Shown here one piece after another: positions 7,478-13,162 of a DNA stretch of 13,162 nt (its first letter is position 1; each line of letters begins with the position of its first letter). The stretch is from Bacteroides sp. UBA939 (GTDB lineage Bacteria > Bacteroidota > Bacteroidia > Bacteroidales > Bacteroidaceae), in contig NZ_DBDF01000182.1 in NCBI RefSeq assembly GCF_002293435.1, forward strand, positions 11,768-24,929, written 5' to 3'. Made by a program: the position numbers and the translations under genes. The notes beneath the pieces were generated by a model. The model worked only from the letters and a program-made list of their open reading frames with translations. It was not told the DNA's origin and made no database searches.

Positions 7478-7580
7478 TGCATATCCTAAAAACTGATATC
7501 GAATTCAGGTTGTCTTGCTGTGTGCTTTTCCTGATATTTCTCTCGCTTATGCGTAGTTAGTGATTCGGAATCTGTCTTTC

Positions 7581-7955
7581 TCAGAGCTGCCTTATCGCAA
7601 TCTCAATTGTTTCATTCTTGCTCAAGTCCACCTCCACTGTTTGCGACTGATAGGAGATGAAGTTCACCGACACAGTGTACTTGCCTTTGCGCAGACTGGG
7701 GATGTTGAAGTTGCCCGACAGGTCAGAGTAGTACTTCTTGCCGTCTATCTCGATACATGCACCGGAGAGCGCTTCGTTCTCGTTAGGGTCGTACACCGTT
7801 CCGTTGAGTGTGAATACAGCTTCGGCGTTTTCTACGCTTTCTATCGCTGCTGTTTCTTTCATTGCACTTTTTTTCTCGTTCGAAGTCTTGTTCGAAGCAT
7901 TCAGACTGAAAGACATGGATAAGGCTAATGTCAATGATAAAATAATCGTTTTCAT
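7581..7955 (-). CDS. Exported carboxypeptidase-regulatory-like domain protein
   Basis: The protein has 124 residues. A signal peptide covers about residues 1-20 (hydrophobic core, then LNA before Ser21). A low-complexity polar linker rich in Lys, Glu and Ala spans 21-47. A single CarboxypepD_reg-like beta-sandwich occupies 48-124 with the usual landmarks: LNGTVYDPNENEALSGACIEI, then DLSGNFNIPSLRKGKYTVSVNFISYQ. The same fold forms the N-terminal extension of many Bacteroidetes TonB receptors, such as the one upstream here, but this protein is only the domain. It has no enzymatic residues, so a binding or periplasmic accessory role is an inference. It has its own promoter (7994-8001), 84 bp downstream of the MORN gene, so it is probably a separate transcription unit. 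Confidence 0.85.
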   Translation of the reverse strand: MKTIILSLTLALSMSFSLNASNKTSNEKKSAMKETAAIESVENAEAVFTLNGTVYDPNENEALSGACIEIDGKKYYSDLSGNFNIPSLRKGKYTVSVNFISYQSQTVEVDLSKNETIEIAIRQL

Positions 7956-7993
7956 AATCGTTTTTTATTGTTTTAATTATATTTTCTTTGTTG

Positions 7994-8001
7994 CAAAGTT
8001 A
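7994..8001 (-). promoter_or_regulatory. -7 promoter element for the 7955-7581 gene
   Basis: Read on the minus strand, TAACTTTG matches TAnnTTTG exactly. It ends 38 nt before the ATG at 7955 within an AT-rich leader. A TTGACA lies upstream, but at about 25 nt its spacing is longer than the expected 19-21. This makes the downstream gene independently expressed from the MORN gene. Confidence 0.65.
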
Positions 8002-8039
8002 GACATCCGATGCTACAATAATATGTCAATCGTTTTACA

Positions 8040-8513
8040 TTAATACTTCTTTTCCGAAATCAGGTGTCCGTCTTCGTCCCACATCTTCCAGATGCCTACG
8101 CGCTTGCCTTGCTGATAGTGCATTTCGTATAGCTTCACGCCTTTCCCGTTGCGGATAATCCATTCGCCGTGCTTCTTATCGTTCGCATATTCGGCTTGCG
8201 AGAGTATGACGCCGTTTTCGGAATACGTGCGCCAGGTACCGTGGAAAGCTCCGTCCTTATAAGAACGTATCTCGTGAATGTTGCCCGACGGGAAATAAAC
8301 CACGTACGAACCTTCGGGCTTGCCTCGGCTGATGAATATCTCCATCCTCAGCGTCCCGTCGGCGTAGTACTCCTTGTAATCGCCCGTGTAGAGGGAGGTT
8401 TGAGACTTGTCGGCGTAGTACAGGCCGTCGATGTAATAGACTTTGGTATTCTCCTGTGCAAAGACAAGGAAGAATGCAAGTGCAAACAGGGTGAGAAGTG
8501 TATATCTTTTCAT
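8040..8513 (-). CDS. Exported MORN_2-repeat protein
   Basis: The protein has 157 residues with a signal peptide (about 1-19, cleavage after Ala19 before Gln20). From residue 42 it is five tandem repeats of 24 residues, at 42-65, 66-89, 90-113, 114-137 and 138-157 (last one short). Each has the MORN-variant pattern: a G-x-(Y/W) turn, a xxGxx bend and an aromatic near the end, as in FHGTWRTYSENG and KHGEWIIRNGKG. These match the MORN_2 (PF07661) family, often labelled 'YwqK-family antitoxin' in databases. That name is misleading here because the protein is exported and no toxin gene is adjacent. The gene starts 30 bp after the TonB receptor stop with no promoter in the gap, so it is probably co-transcribed with it. 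A role as periplasmic or surface partner of the receptor is inferred from context only. Confidence 0.88.
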   Translation of the reverse strand: MKRYTLLTLFALAFFLVFAQENTKVYYIDGLYYADKSQTSLYTGDYKEYYADGTLRMEIFISRGKPEGSYVVYFPSGNIHEIRSYKDGAFHGTWRTYSENGVILSQAEYANDKKHGEWIIRNGKGVKLYEMHYQQGKRVGIWKMWDEDGHLISEKKY

Positions 8514-8543
8514 TATTGATGTATTGTTGTTGATTGTTAGAAT

Positions 8544-11405
8544 TTAGAAGATGTCCCAGCGAATGCCTATCTGGCCGCGGATGCCGTACCACTCGGAATT
8601 TACCAACCGGCGCTTGTCGCCCATGTATTGGCGCAGCGGTTCGTCGGTCAGGTTGTTGGCTTCTACGAAGGCTTTCACTCCTTTGGTGATGTTGTACGTA
8701 GCCGATGCGTCGAGCGTGAAGTTCTTGTCTACCCAGGTGTAGAAGTTGGGGCCGAGGTCTTGGTTGATGGTCATCACCGACTCGCCGCGGTAGTTGCCGG
8801 CAAGGCGTACCATGACGGGGCCTTTTTCGTAGAAGAGGATGATGTTGGCCATGTGTTTCGACTGGTCGGGCAGACTGGTCTTGTCGTACACCGTCTTGGC
8901 TTCAGCCCTCGAACCCGTCTGGCGTGGCACTTTCACTTCGCTGTCGATGAACGTGTAGTTCACCTCCATGCCAAAGCCGCTCCAGAATCCGGGCAAGAAG
9001 TCGAAACGTTTGTTGATACCCGCCTCGAAGCCAAACAAACGGGCATTCTCAAGGTTCTTCGACTGAAGAGCCACGTAGTTGTTGCCCCCTTCGGAGTAGT
9101 ACGACCTGTCTTTGAATATCATATCCTGGATGGCTTTGTAGAAGAATCCTCCGGAGATGAGGCCGATGTTCTCGAAGTAGTATTCGCCCATGAGGTCGAA
9201 GTTGTCGGCAAACGTAGGTCGCAGGTCTTGGTTGCCTTTGGTGATGGAGATGGTGCTCTGCGTCTGGTCGATAGACTCGCCGGGAGTCATGTCGCCAAAG
9301 CCCGGGCGGACAAATGTACGGGTGTAGGCGGCTCTCAGGTTGGTCTGCTCGTTGAGGCTGTACTTGAGGTGGAACATGGGCAAGAAGGCGTTATAGTTGT
9401 TCTTCCGCTCCACCGGACTGATGGTAGGAGAGGAGGCACCTGCTTCGGTAACTGCCTGCGAACCCCGCAGAGTGGTCTGTGTGTATTCGTTCCTGAATCC
9501 TCCCACTAACCAGAGATTCTTAGCCAGTTCCACCTCTGCCATGACGTAGGCGGCATACACATTCTCCGTAGCATCGTATATATTGGTAGCGTTGGAGGCG
9601 GATGTGTAATCCACGAATCCGTTCTGTTCCAGTGCCTGTGGCTTGTAGAGGTCGAAGAGTTGTTGCTTGGTGAGCGGGTCCATGATGTACTGGCTGTAGT
9701 TTCCCTTCATTCCGGTGAAGTAGCCGTGCCCTATGGGGAAGTCTTCGCGTTGCATACTGCTCAACTGTAACGGGGTGCGCGAGGTGCTTATGTACACAAA
9801 GTTGGAACCCATCATGCTGTTACGGTCTTTGGTACGGAACTTTCCTCCTGCCTTGAATTTAAGTCCGGCATTTGGTTCTATCTTCAGGTTCATCTGGAAC
9901 GTGCGGTCGTGCTCTTTGGTATCCAACTGCGAGATAACCAACTGGCTCAACAACAGCTTTTCGGGATTCATCACCTCGGCGGCGTCATTGACTCCGGCTT
10001 CAAAGTCCAGCGGGTTGCCTCCTACGCCGTTGGGTGAGTCGAATCCCCAGTAACGCAGTCCGTCGTTCGACAGGTTGCCGAATCCGCTGGTTATCTTCTG
10101 GTTGAAGGTAGCAATGGGTAGTCCTTTGCGGTCTGACCCGGCAGGTGTGTCGAGCGTGTAGCTGGCGGAATAATCGCTCGCCGACCAGTCCAGGCTGGTG
10201 ATAGAGGTTAGCTGATGCTCACCTCCGAGTTCTCCGCCTTTCAATCCGGTTTCGTAGAAAGAGTAGCGGTAGTTGTACTGATACTGCGATTTGCTGTAGT
10301 CCACGTACGATTCGTATACGGGGCGGATGTCGTTGAACATGTCGTACAGTCCGCGGAAGGTAATCTTATGGTTGTTGTTGAACTTGTATTCCAGTCCGGC
10401 GTTGATGCCATACGTTTGGCGCTTACCCATGTAGCGTTTCAGCATGACGGTGTTGATGGCATTCTTCTGTACAGGGTCTGCGGCGCCGGTGTTGTACTTC
10501 ACGTCGAAACTGTCCGAACCCCACTGTCTGTCCCAGATGGCGGCCACGAGAATCACGCCCAGTTTGTCGTTGAAGAAACGGTCGCCGTACACAATGGAGC
10601 CGTTGTACGTTCCATTCTCCGAGAAGTCGTTGTATCCGCCGGCGAGGCTGACTCCCAGCTTACGCCCCAGGGGTGCGGTGCGTGTGATGAAGTTGACCGA
10701 GCCGCCTATGGCATCTCCTTCCCAGTCGGGTGTCAATGCTTTGGCTACCTGTACGTATTGTATCAGTTCCGAAGGCACGGCATCCAGTACTGAGGAGCGG
10801 TTACCCATCACGTTAGAACTTGGCAGGCGAGTACCGTTGAACAGTGTCGATGTCCACGCAAAGGGCGTACCCCTGACGGTAGCCTGGTCGGCTTCACCGT
10901 GGTAGCGGGCTACGGCTACTCCTTGGATACGTTGTACGGCTTCGGCAGCATTCCGGTCGGGCAGCTTGCCTACGGCGTCGGAAGCTACCATATCTACCAG
11001 CGCTATGGAACTCTTCTTAATGTTGTAGGCCTTTGCCTGCGATGGCGCCATGGTGCCGCTCACGATTACTTCGCCCAGCATCAGGTCGTCCGTTTCGAGG
11101 GAAACCGTTCCCAGGTCGTTGATACCTTTCTTTACGTCGACTGTGATTAGCTTGTCCTTGTATCCGATATAAGAGACTTTCACCGTCTGGCTTCCTTCTT
11201 GCGACACCTGAATGGAGAATTCGCCGTCCAGATTGGTGGCTGCTCCCAGGTTCAGGGTTGCTATATATACCGTTACTCCGGGCAACGGGCCGTCTTCGCA
11301 AGTTACCGTTCCTTTAATCATTTGTGCATTGGCCACACTTGCGAAAAGGCACAAGAGTAGCGTCAGAAGCCTCCAGGACTTCTGCATTTTAAATTGTAGT
11401 TTCAT
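8544..11405 (-). CDS. TonB-dependent outer-membrane receptor
   Basis: The protein has 953 residues and imports a ligand across the outer membrane using TonB energy. A signal peptide covers 1-28 (cleavage in ANAQ); translation could instead start at Met7. Residues about 29-105 form a CarboxypepD_reg-like domain (IKGTVTCEDGPLPGVTVY). GEVIVSGT (111-118) lies at the TonB-box/linker position. The plug follows with AVGKLPDRNAAEAVQRIQGV (144-163) and TVRGTPFAWTSTLFNG (177-190 region), a pattern typical of the TIGR01782-like (TonB-Xanth-Caul) group rather than SusC. The barrel runs from about 245 to a terminal Phe953. No SusD-like lipoprotein is adjacent, which also argues against a SusC/D glycan system. 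It lies 47 bp after the exported phosphatase and 30 bp before the MORN gene in an apparent operon. The substrate is unknown; a product of the phosphatase is a reasonable hypothesis. Confidence 0.95.
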   Translation of the reverse strand: MKLQFKMQKSWRLLTLLLCLFASVANAQMIKGTVTCEDGPLPGVTVYIATLNLGAATNLDGEFSIQVSQEGSQTVKVSYIGYKDKLITVDVKKGINDLGTVSLETDDLMLGEVIVSGTMAPSQAKAYNIKKSSIALVDMVASDAVGKLPDRNAAEAVQRIQGVAVARYHGEADQATVRGTPFAWTSTLFNGTRLPSSNVMGNRSSVLDAVPSELIQYVQVAKALTPDWEGDAIGGSVNFITRTAPLGRKLGVSLAGGYNDFSENGTYNGSIVYGDRFFNDKLGVILVAAIWDRQWGSDSFDVKYNTGAADPVQKNAINTVMLKRYMGKRQTYGINAGLEYKFNNNHKITFRGLYDMFNDIRPVYESYVDYSKSQYQYNYRYSFYETGLKGGELGGEHQLTSITSLDWSASDYSASYTLDTPAGSDRKGLPIATFNQKITSGFGNLSNDGLRYWGFDSPNGVGGNPLDFEAGVNDAAEVMNPEKLLLSQLVISQLDTKEHDRTFQMNLKIEPNAGLKFKAGGKFRTKDRNSMMGSNFVYISTSRTPLQLSSMQREDFPIGHGYFTGMKGNYSQYIMDPLTKQQLFDLYKPQALEQNGFVDYTSASNATNIYDATENVYAAYVMAEVELAKNLWLVGGFRNEYTQTTLRGSQAVTEAGASSPTISPVERKNNYNAFLPMFHLKYSLNEQTNLRAAYTRTFVRPGFGDMTPGESIDQTQSTISITKGNQDLRPTFADNFDLMGEYYFENIGLISGGFFYKAIQDMIFKDRSYYSEGGNNYVALQSKNLENARLFGFEAGINKRFDFLPGFWSGFGMEVNYTFIDSEVKVPRQTGSRAEAKTVYDKTSLPDQSKHMANIILFYEKGPVMVRLAGNYRGESVMTINQDLGPNFYTWVDKNFTLDASATYNITKGVKAFVEANNLTDEPLRQYMGDKRRLVNSEWYGIRGQIGIRWDIF

Positions 11406-11421
11406 TTTTCTGTGGGTTTAT

Positions 11422-11443
11422 GTGAATCTAACTCCTGATTCAC
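11422..11443 (-). other. Hairpin in the leader between phosphatase and TonB receptor genes
   Basis: GTGAATC (11422-11428) and GATTCAC (11437-11443) form a perfect 7-bp stem with an 8-nt loop. It lies within the 47-bp gap, 17 nt before the receptor start on the minus strand. It could adjust translation or mRNA stability between the two genes. It is short and may be chance. Confidence 0.35.
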
Positions 11444-11452
11444 CTGATTGGT

Positions 11453-12280
11453 TTATTTCGTAAATTTCCGTATAAGGAGAGCCTGTTGCTCTGCACCTAC
11501 ACCGAGTTCTTTTTCGAGGAAGTTCTCAACGCTGCCATAGCTCTCCTTGATAGCGCCGAAGAAGCTGCGGAGTAATTCGGGACGTAGTTTCATGATTTCC
11601 ACGATTTCGCTTTCGGTCATGCCCGTGGCGTCCGTCATAGCCTTATACATGGTTTTATTCTGCGAGGCGAGGTAGATGTTGGAGGCAACGAAATCAGCTT
11701 CGATAGTCTCCATGGGCACCTTCAGGGTGTAGAGCACTAATGCTGTAGCCATTCCTGTGCGGTCTCTTCCGCCTGTGCAGTGGTAAAGCAAGCCGGCTTC
11801 CGTTTCGGGAAGTTCGAGCAGTTCCCTGAACAGAGGTCTGTAGCGTTCGCCGTAGTACTGCATACTGGGAGCGCCATACATGGACAACAGGAAGTTCTTA
11901 TCTTTCAGCATCCCCGCCATATCTTTGGAAGTAGGCAGATTGTCGCTTCCGGCGGGACAAAGTATGTATTCCGTACCCGGCAACAAGCGGTCGGGTGCAG
12001 CTGCCGATTCTTTGGTTCCCCTGAAATCAATCACGGTGTAGAGGTGTCTTTCCTCCATCTTCTTCATATCGTTGTCCGTCAGCCGGCTGATGTCTGCTGC
12101 ACGGAATATCCGGTTCTTTATTACTTCTCTTCCGTCGCCGGTCTTGTATCCGCCGATATCTCTGAAGTTGACGGCTCCTTCCATTTTTACTACACGCGAC
12201 AGGCTATCTGCTACCTGGGCATTTACCGCCAGGGGCGATAGCAACGAACAAAGAATAAACGTTCTTATTACCTTTTGCAT
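11453..12280 (-). CDS. Exported tyrosine/dual-specificity phosphatase, Y_phosphatase3 type
   Basis: The protein has 275 residues with a signal peptide (about 1-21, VNA before Gln22), so it should act in the periplasm or outside the cell. NFRDIGGY (38-45) is the N-terminal signature of the PF13350 (Y_phosphatase3) family. The P-loop HCTGGRDRTG (167-176) gives the CX5R nucleophile Cys168 and Arg174; family members often have HCTAGKDRTG, so the usual lysine is Arg172 here. IDFRG (84-88) is a further conserved block. Family members such as Listeria LipA and Mycobacterium MptpB act on phosphoproteins and phosphoinositides, so phosphotyrosine is not the only possible substrate. It is first in the apparent operon with the TonB receptor, with a -7 element about 43 nt upstream. 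An exported location beside an uptake receptor suggests phosphoester scavenging, but that is inference. Confidence 0.9.
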   Translation of the reverse strand: MQKVIRTFILCSLLSPLAVNAQVADSLSRVVKMEGAVNFRDIGGYKTGDGREVIKNRIFRAADISRLTDNDMKKMEERHLYTVIDFRGTKESAAAPDRLLPGTEYILCPAGSDNLPTSKDMAGMLKDKNFLLSMYGAPSMQYYGERYRPLFRELLELPETEAGLLYHCTGGRDRTGMATALVLYTLKVPMETIEADFVASNIYLASQNKTMYKAMTDATGMTESEIVEIMKLRPELLRSFFGAIKESYGSVENFLEKELGVGAEQQALLIRKFTK

Positions 12281-12322
12281 TCTCCTTTTTTATTAATTAA
12301 TTCATGATTATGTTTTCGAATG

Positions 12323-12330
12323 CAAAATAA
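12323..12330 (-). promoter_or_regulatory. Probable -7 element for the phosphatase/TonB-receptor operon
   Basis: On the minus strand TTATTTTG matches TAnnTTTG at 7 of 8 positions. It ends about 43 nt before the ATG at 12280. TTTG motifs lie upstream but not at the ideal 19-21 nt distance. It is the best candidate operon promoter next to the gene. Confidence 0.45.
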
Positions 12331-12474
12331 CGGCTTGCCTGTTACAAACGGATTTCAAAGAAGTGATGATTCGGTGACAGGGGGAATACGATGGTGTGAC
12401 AAAGAGGGGTGTAGATTCCTTCTCCTGTCGTAGCTATCATAATGTCACTTTGTATATTTAGTCGCCTGAGAATG

Positions 12475-12514
12475 CGATATTTCTGTCCGAAGACTGGAAC
12501 GGGCGGAAATATCG
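12475..12514. other. 15-bp stem hairpin
   Basis: CGATATTTCTGTCCG (12475-12489) pairs with CGGGCGGAAATATCG (12500-12514): 13 Watson-Crick pairs and two G-T pairs when the plus strand is the RNA, around a 10-nt loop. The two G-T positions become A-C mismatches in the minus-strand transcript, so the structure favours plus-strand RNA. No gene is adjacent on that strand. Its role is unknown; it could belong to a small RNA. Confidence 0.45.
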
Positions 12515-12620
12515 AAGTAAAAATCTGTATCTGGTTGATTTATAGTGGGATATCGAAATATGTACATCTCTAAAAAATACGGAAGTCCTCTTTGGTGGGA
12601 TTTTAATAATTTTCGGGGGA

Positions 12621-12686
12621 TTCTTTAAAAACGTTCATAGAGTTTTTTAAAAACGCTCGCAAGGTTTTTTAAAACTACCGCAAGAA
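12621..12686. repeat. 22-bp tandem array with TTTTTTAAAAAC cores
   Basis: Three units start at 12621 (TTCTTTAAAAACGTT), 12643 (TTTTTTAAAAACGCT) and 12665 (TTTTTTAAAACTACC), exactly 22 bp apart. Decayed units are possible at 12599 and 12687. The cores are near-palindromic (GAG..TTTTTTAAAAAC..CTC around 12640-12658). The array is related to the one at 7318-7383, sharing TTCTTTAAAAACG and CATAGAGTTTT. Confidence 0.7.
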
Positions 12687-12727
12687 TTATTGAAGGCTAT
12701 TCTTACCGGATAGCGTAGTTTTTATAC

Positions 12728-12859
12728 GGGATATATGCGGTTCGCGCACGGGATATATGCGGTTTGCGCACGGGATATATATGGTTTCCGCACGGCATAT
12801 ATGTGGTCCGTGCACGGGATATAGCCCGTCCCCGCACGGGATATAGCCCGTCCCCGCAC
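12728..12859. repeat. Six-unit 22-bp tandem array (GGGATATA...GCAC)
   Basis: Units begin at 12728, 12750, 12772, 12794, 12816 and 12838. Units 1 and 2 differ at one base, units 5 and 6 are identical, and units 3 and 4 are diverged. A seventh, degenerate unit may start at 12860. Constant parts are GGGATATA at the left and GCAC at the right of each unit. Units 5 and 6 contain the dyad ACGGGATATAGCCCGT (12814-12829 and 12836-12851). There are no variable spacers between units, so this is not a CRISPR array. Confidence 0.9.
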
Positions 12860-13028
12860 GTATTTAGCTCGTACAAAAACAAGCACTTATTGCATAAATC
12901 CCGTATATTAGTCGCGATTTATAAGGAATATTCGTATAAATATTCAAAACCTTGTACCTGTATCCTCTATTTCTTCCTCTATCGGCAGAAGTGTTGGTTG
13001 TTACAATGGCATTTATGCTATCTTTTTG

Positions 13029-13056
13029 CAAAGATACATTGTGTGTAGCTTACACA
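13029..13056 (-). promoter_or_regulatory. Orphan minus-strand promoter with upstream dyad
   Basis: On the minus strand TATCTTTG (13036-13029) matches TAnnTTTG exactly and is followed by CAAAAA. Directly upstream of it lies TGTGTAGCTTACACA (13042-13056), a perfect dyad with 6-bp arms and a 3-nt centre. That places an operator-like site between the -7 and -33 positions. No good -33 TTTG is visible. The transcript would run left into the tandem arrays, about 740 nt before the next gene start. Confidence 0.45.
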
Positions 13057-13121
13057 TTGATAATTTGATAATTGGGCATTGCATTATAATTAAATGATAA
13101 TTTAGCGGTGAGAATGGGTAC

Positions 13122-13156
13122 GCGGATTAAGCGGATGAACGCGGACGAGCGCGGAT
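13122..13156. repeat. GCGGAT-rich intergenic repeat at window edge
   Basis: GCGGAT or GCGGAC occurs at 13122, 13131, 13141 and 13151, about every 10 bp. The pattern resembles the CGCGGATTAA-type intergenic repeats common in Bacteroidetes. It may continue past the window. Confidence 0.5.
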
Positions 13157-13162
13157 TCTTCT

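Larger units (their letters stand above)
7013..7580. other. Gene-free convergent gap with palindrome, tandem array and hairpin
   Basis: The plus-strand phosphatase and the minus-strand genes run toward each other across this gap. It holds the 7080-7160 palindrome, the 7318-7383 array and the 7443-7477 hairpin, described separately. A minus-strand frame ending at TAA 7230-7232 is open for about 37 codons and could be a gene remnant. A 14-codon minus-strand frame (7205-7161, starting MKKKYK) follows it. Neither is long enough to call. Bases 7478-7580 show nothing beyond a chance GATATCGAATTC. Confidence 0.6.
12331..13162. other. Long gene-free region with arrays, hairpin and orphan promoter
   Basis: No frame here resembles a protein. 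The longest plus-strand frame (12764-13048) begins inside the 12728-12859 tandem array and has no recognisable domain. The content is a hairpin (12475-12514), a TTTTTTAAAAAC array (12621-12686), a GGGATATA array (12728-12859), a minus-strand promoter (13029-13036) and a GCGGAT repeat at the right edge. Bases 12361-12470 and 12880-13020 show no further structure I can support. Confidence 0.6.

Noticed and set aside
7496..7507. GATATCGAATTC resembling a cloning-vector polylinker
   Set aside because: The match is only 12 bases and the flanks do not continue as vector sequence, so it is chance rather than contamination.
8040..8513. Antitoxin of a toxin-antitoxin pair
   Set aside because: MORN_2 proteins often carry that label, but this one has a signal peptide and no small toxin gene beside it.
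8628..9509. Long frame antisense to the TonB receptor
   Set aside because: It is a shadow of the receptor gene, with valine- and glycine-rich composition from the reversed codons and no domain.
8040..11405. SusC/SusD-type polysaccharide utilisation locus
   Set aside because: No SusD-like lipoprotein, glycoside hydrolase or hybrid regulator is present, and the receptor's plug motif fits the TIGR01782-like group better.
12728..12859. CRISPR array
   Set aside because: Units are contiguous at 22 bp with no variable spacers and no cas genes are nearby.
12764..13048. 94-codon plus-strand frame in the right-hand gap
   Set aside because: It starts inside a 22-bp tandem array, has no domain or signal and no promoter, and its composition follows the repeat.

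Overview
The window looks like chromosomal DNA from a Bacteroides-type gut bacterium (order Bacteroidales). Three things point there: promoters with the Bacteroidetes -7 element TAnnTTTG placed shortly before start codons, without strong Shine-Dalgarno sites; abundant outer-membrane proteins, including a TonB-dependent receptor with an N-terminal carboxypeptidase-regulatory-like domain; and an AAA-ATPase-like/PD-(D/E)XK gene of the kind found in many copies in Bacteroidetes.

Layout. Bases 1-283 are an intergenic dispersed repeat followed by a promoter. The plus strand then carries a small outer-membrane beta-barrel protein (284-880), an AAA-ATPase-like/nuclease-fold protein (1128-2675), the replication-restart helicase PriA (2706-5177), a second copy of the dispersed repeat in inverted orientation (about 5190-5340), an AT-rich predicted surface protein with GxQIGLxN-type repeats (5378-6469), and a low-molecular-weight protein tyrosine phosphatase (6554-7012). 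Bases 7013-7580 are a gene-free gap between convergent genes. It holds an 81-bp almost perfect palindrome, a decayed tandem array and a hairpin. The minus strand then carries, in transcription order, an exported tyrosine phosphatase of the Y_phosphatase3 type (12280-11453), a large TonB-dependent receptor (11405-8544), an exported MORN_2-repeat protein (8513-8040) and, behind its own promoter, a short exported carboxypeptidase-regulatory-like domain protein (7955-7581). Bases 12281-13162 hold no convincing gene. They contain a promoter for the minus-strand operon, a hairpin, two 22-bp tandem arrays, an orphan minus-strand promoter and a GCGGAT-rich repeat.

How the genes fit together. PriA and the low-molecular-weight phosphatase are housekeeping-type genes. 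The exported phosphatase, TonB receptor and MORN protein have short gaps (47 and 30 nt), so they look like one operon. A periplasmic phosphoester-processing enzyme coupled to outer-membrane uptake is a reasonable inference, but the substrate cannot be read from sequence.

The most unusual signal is in the two gene-free gaps. Three tandem arrays with unrelated unit sequences (TTCAGT..ACTGAA dyads, TTTTTTAAAAAC units and ACGGGATATAGCCCGT-type units) all repeat at exactly 22 bp, and the best-preserved units have a dyad at their core.
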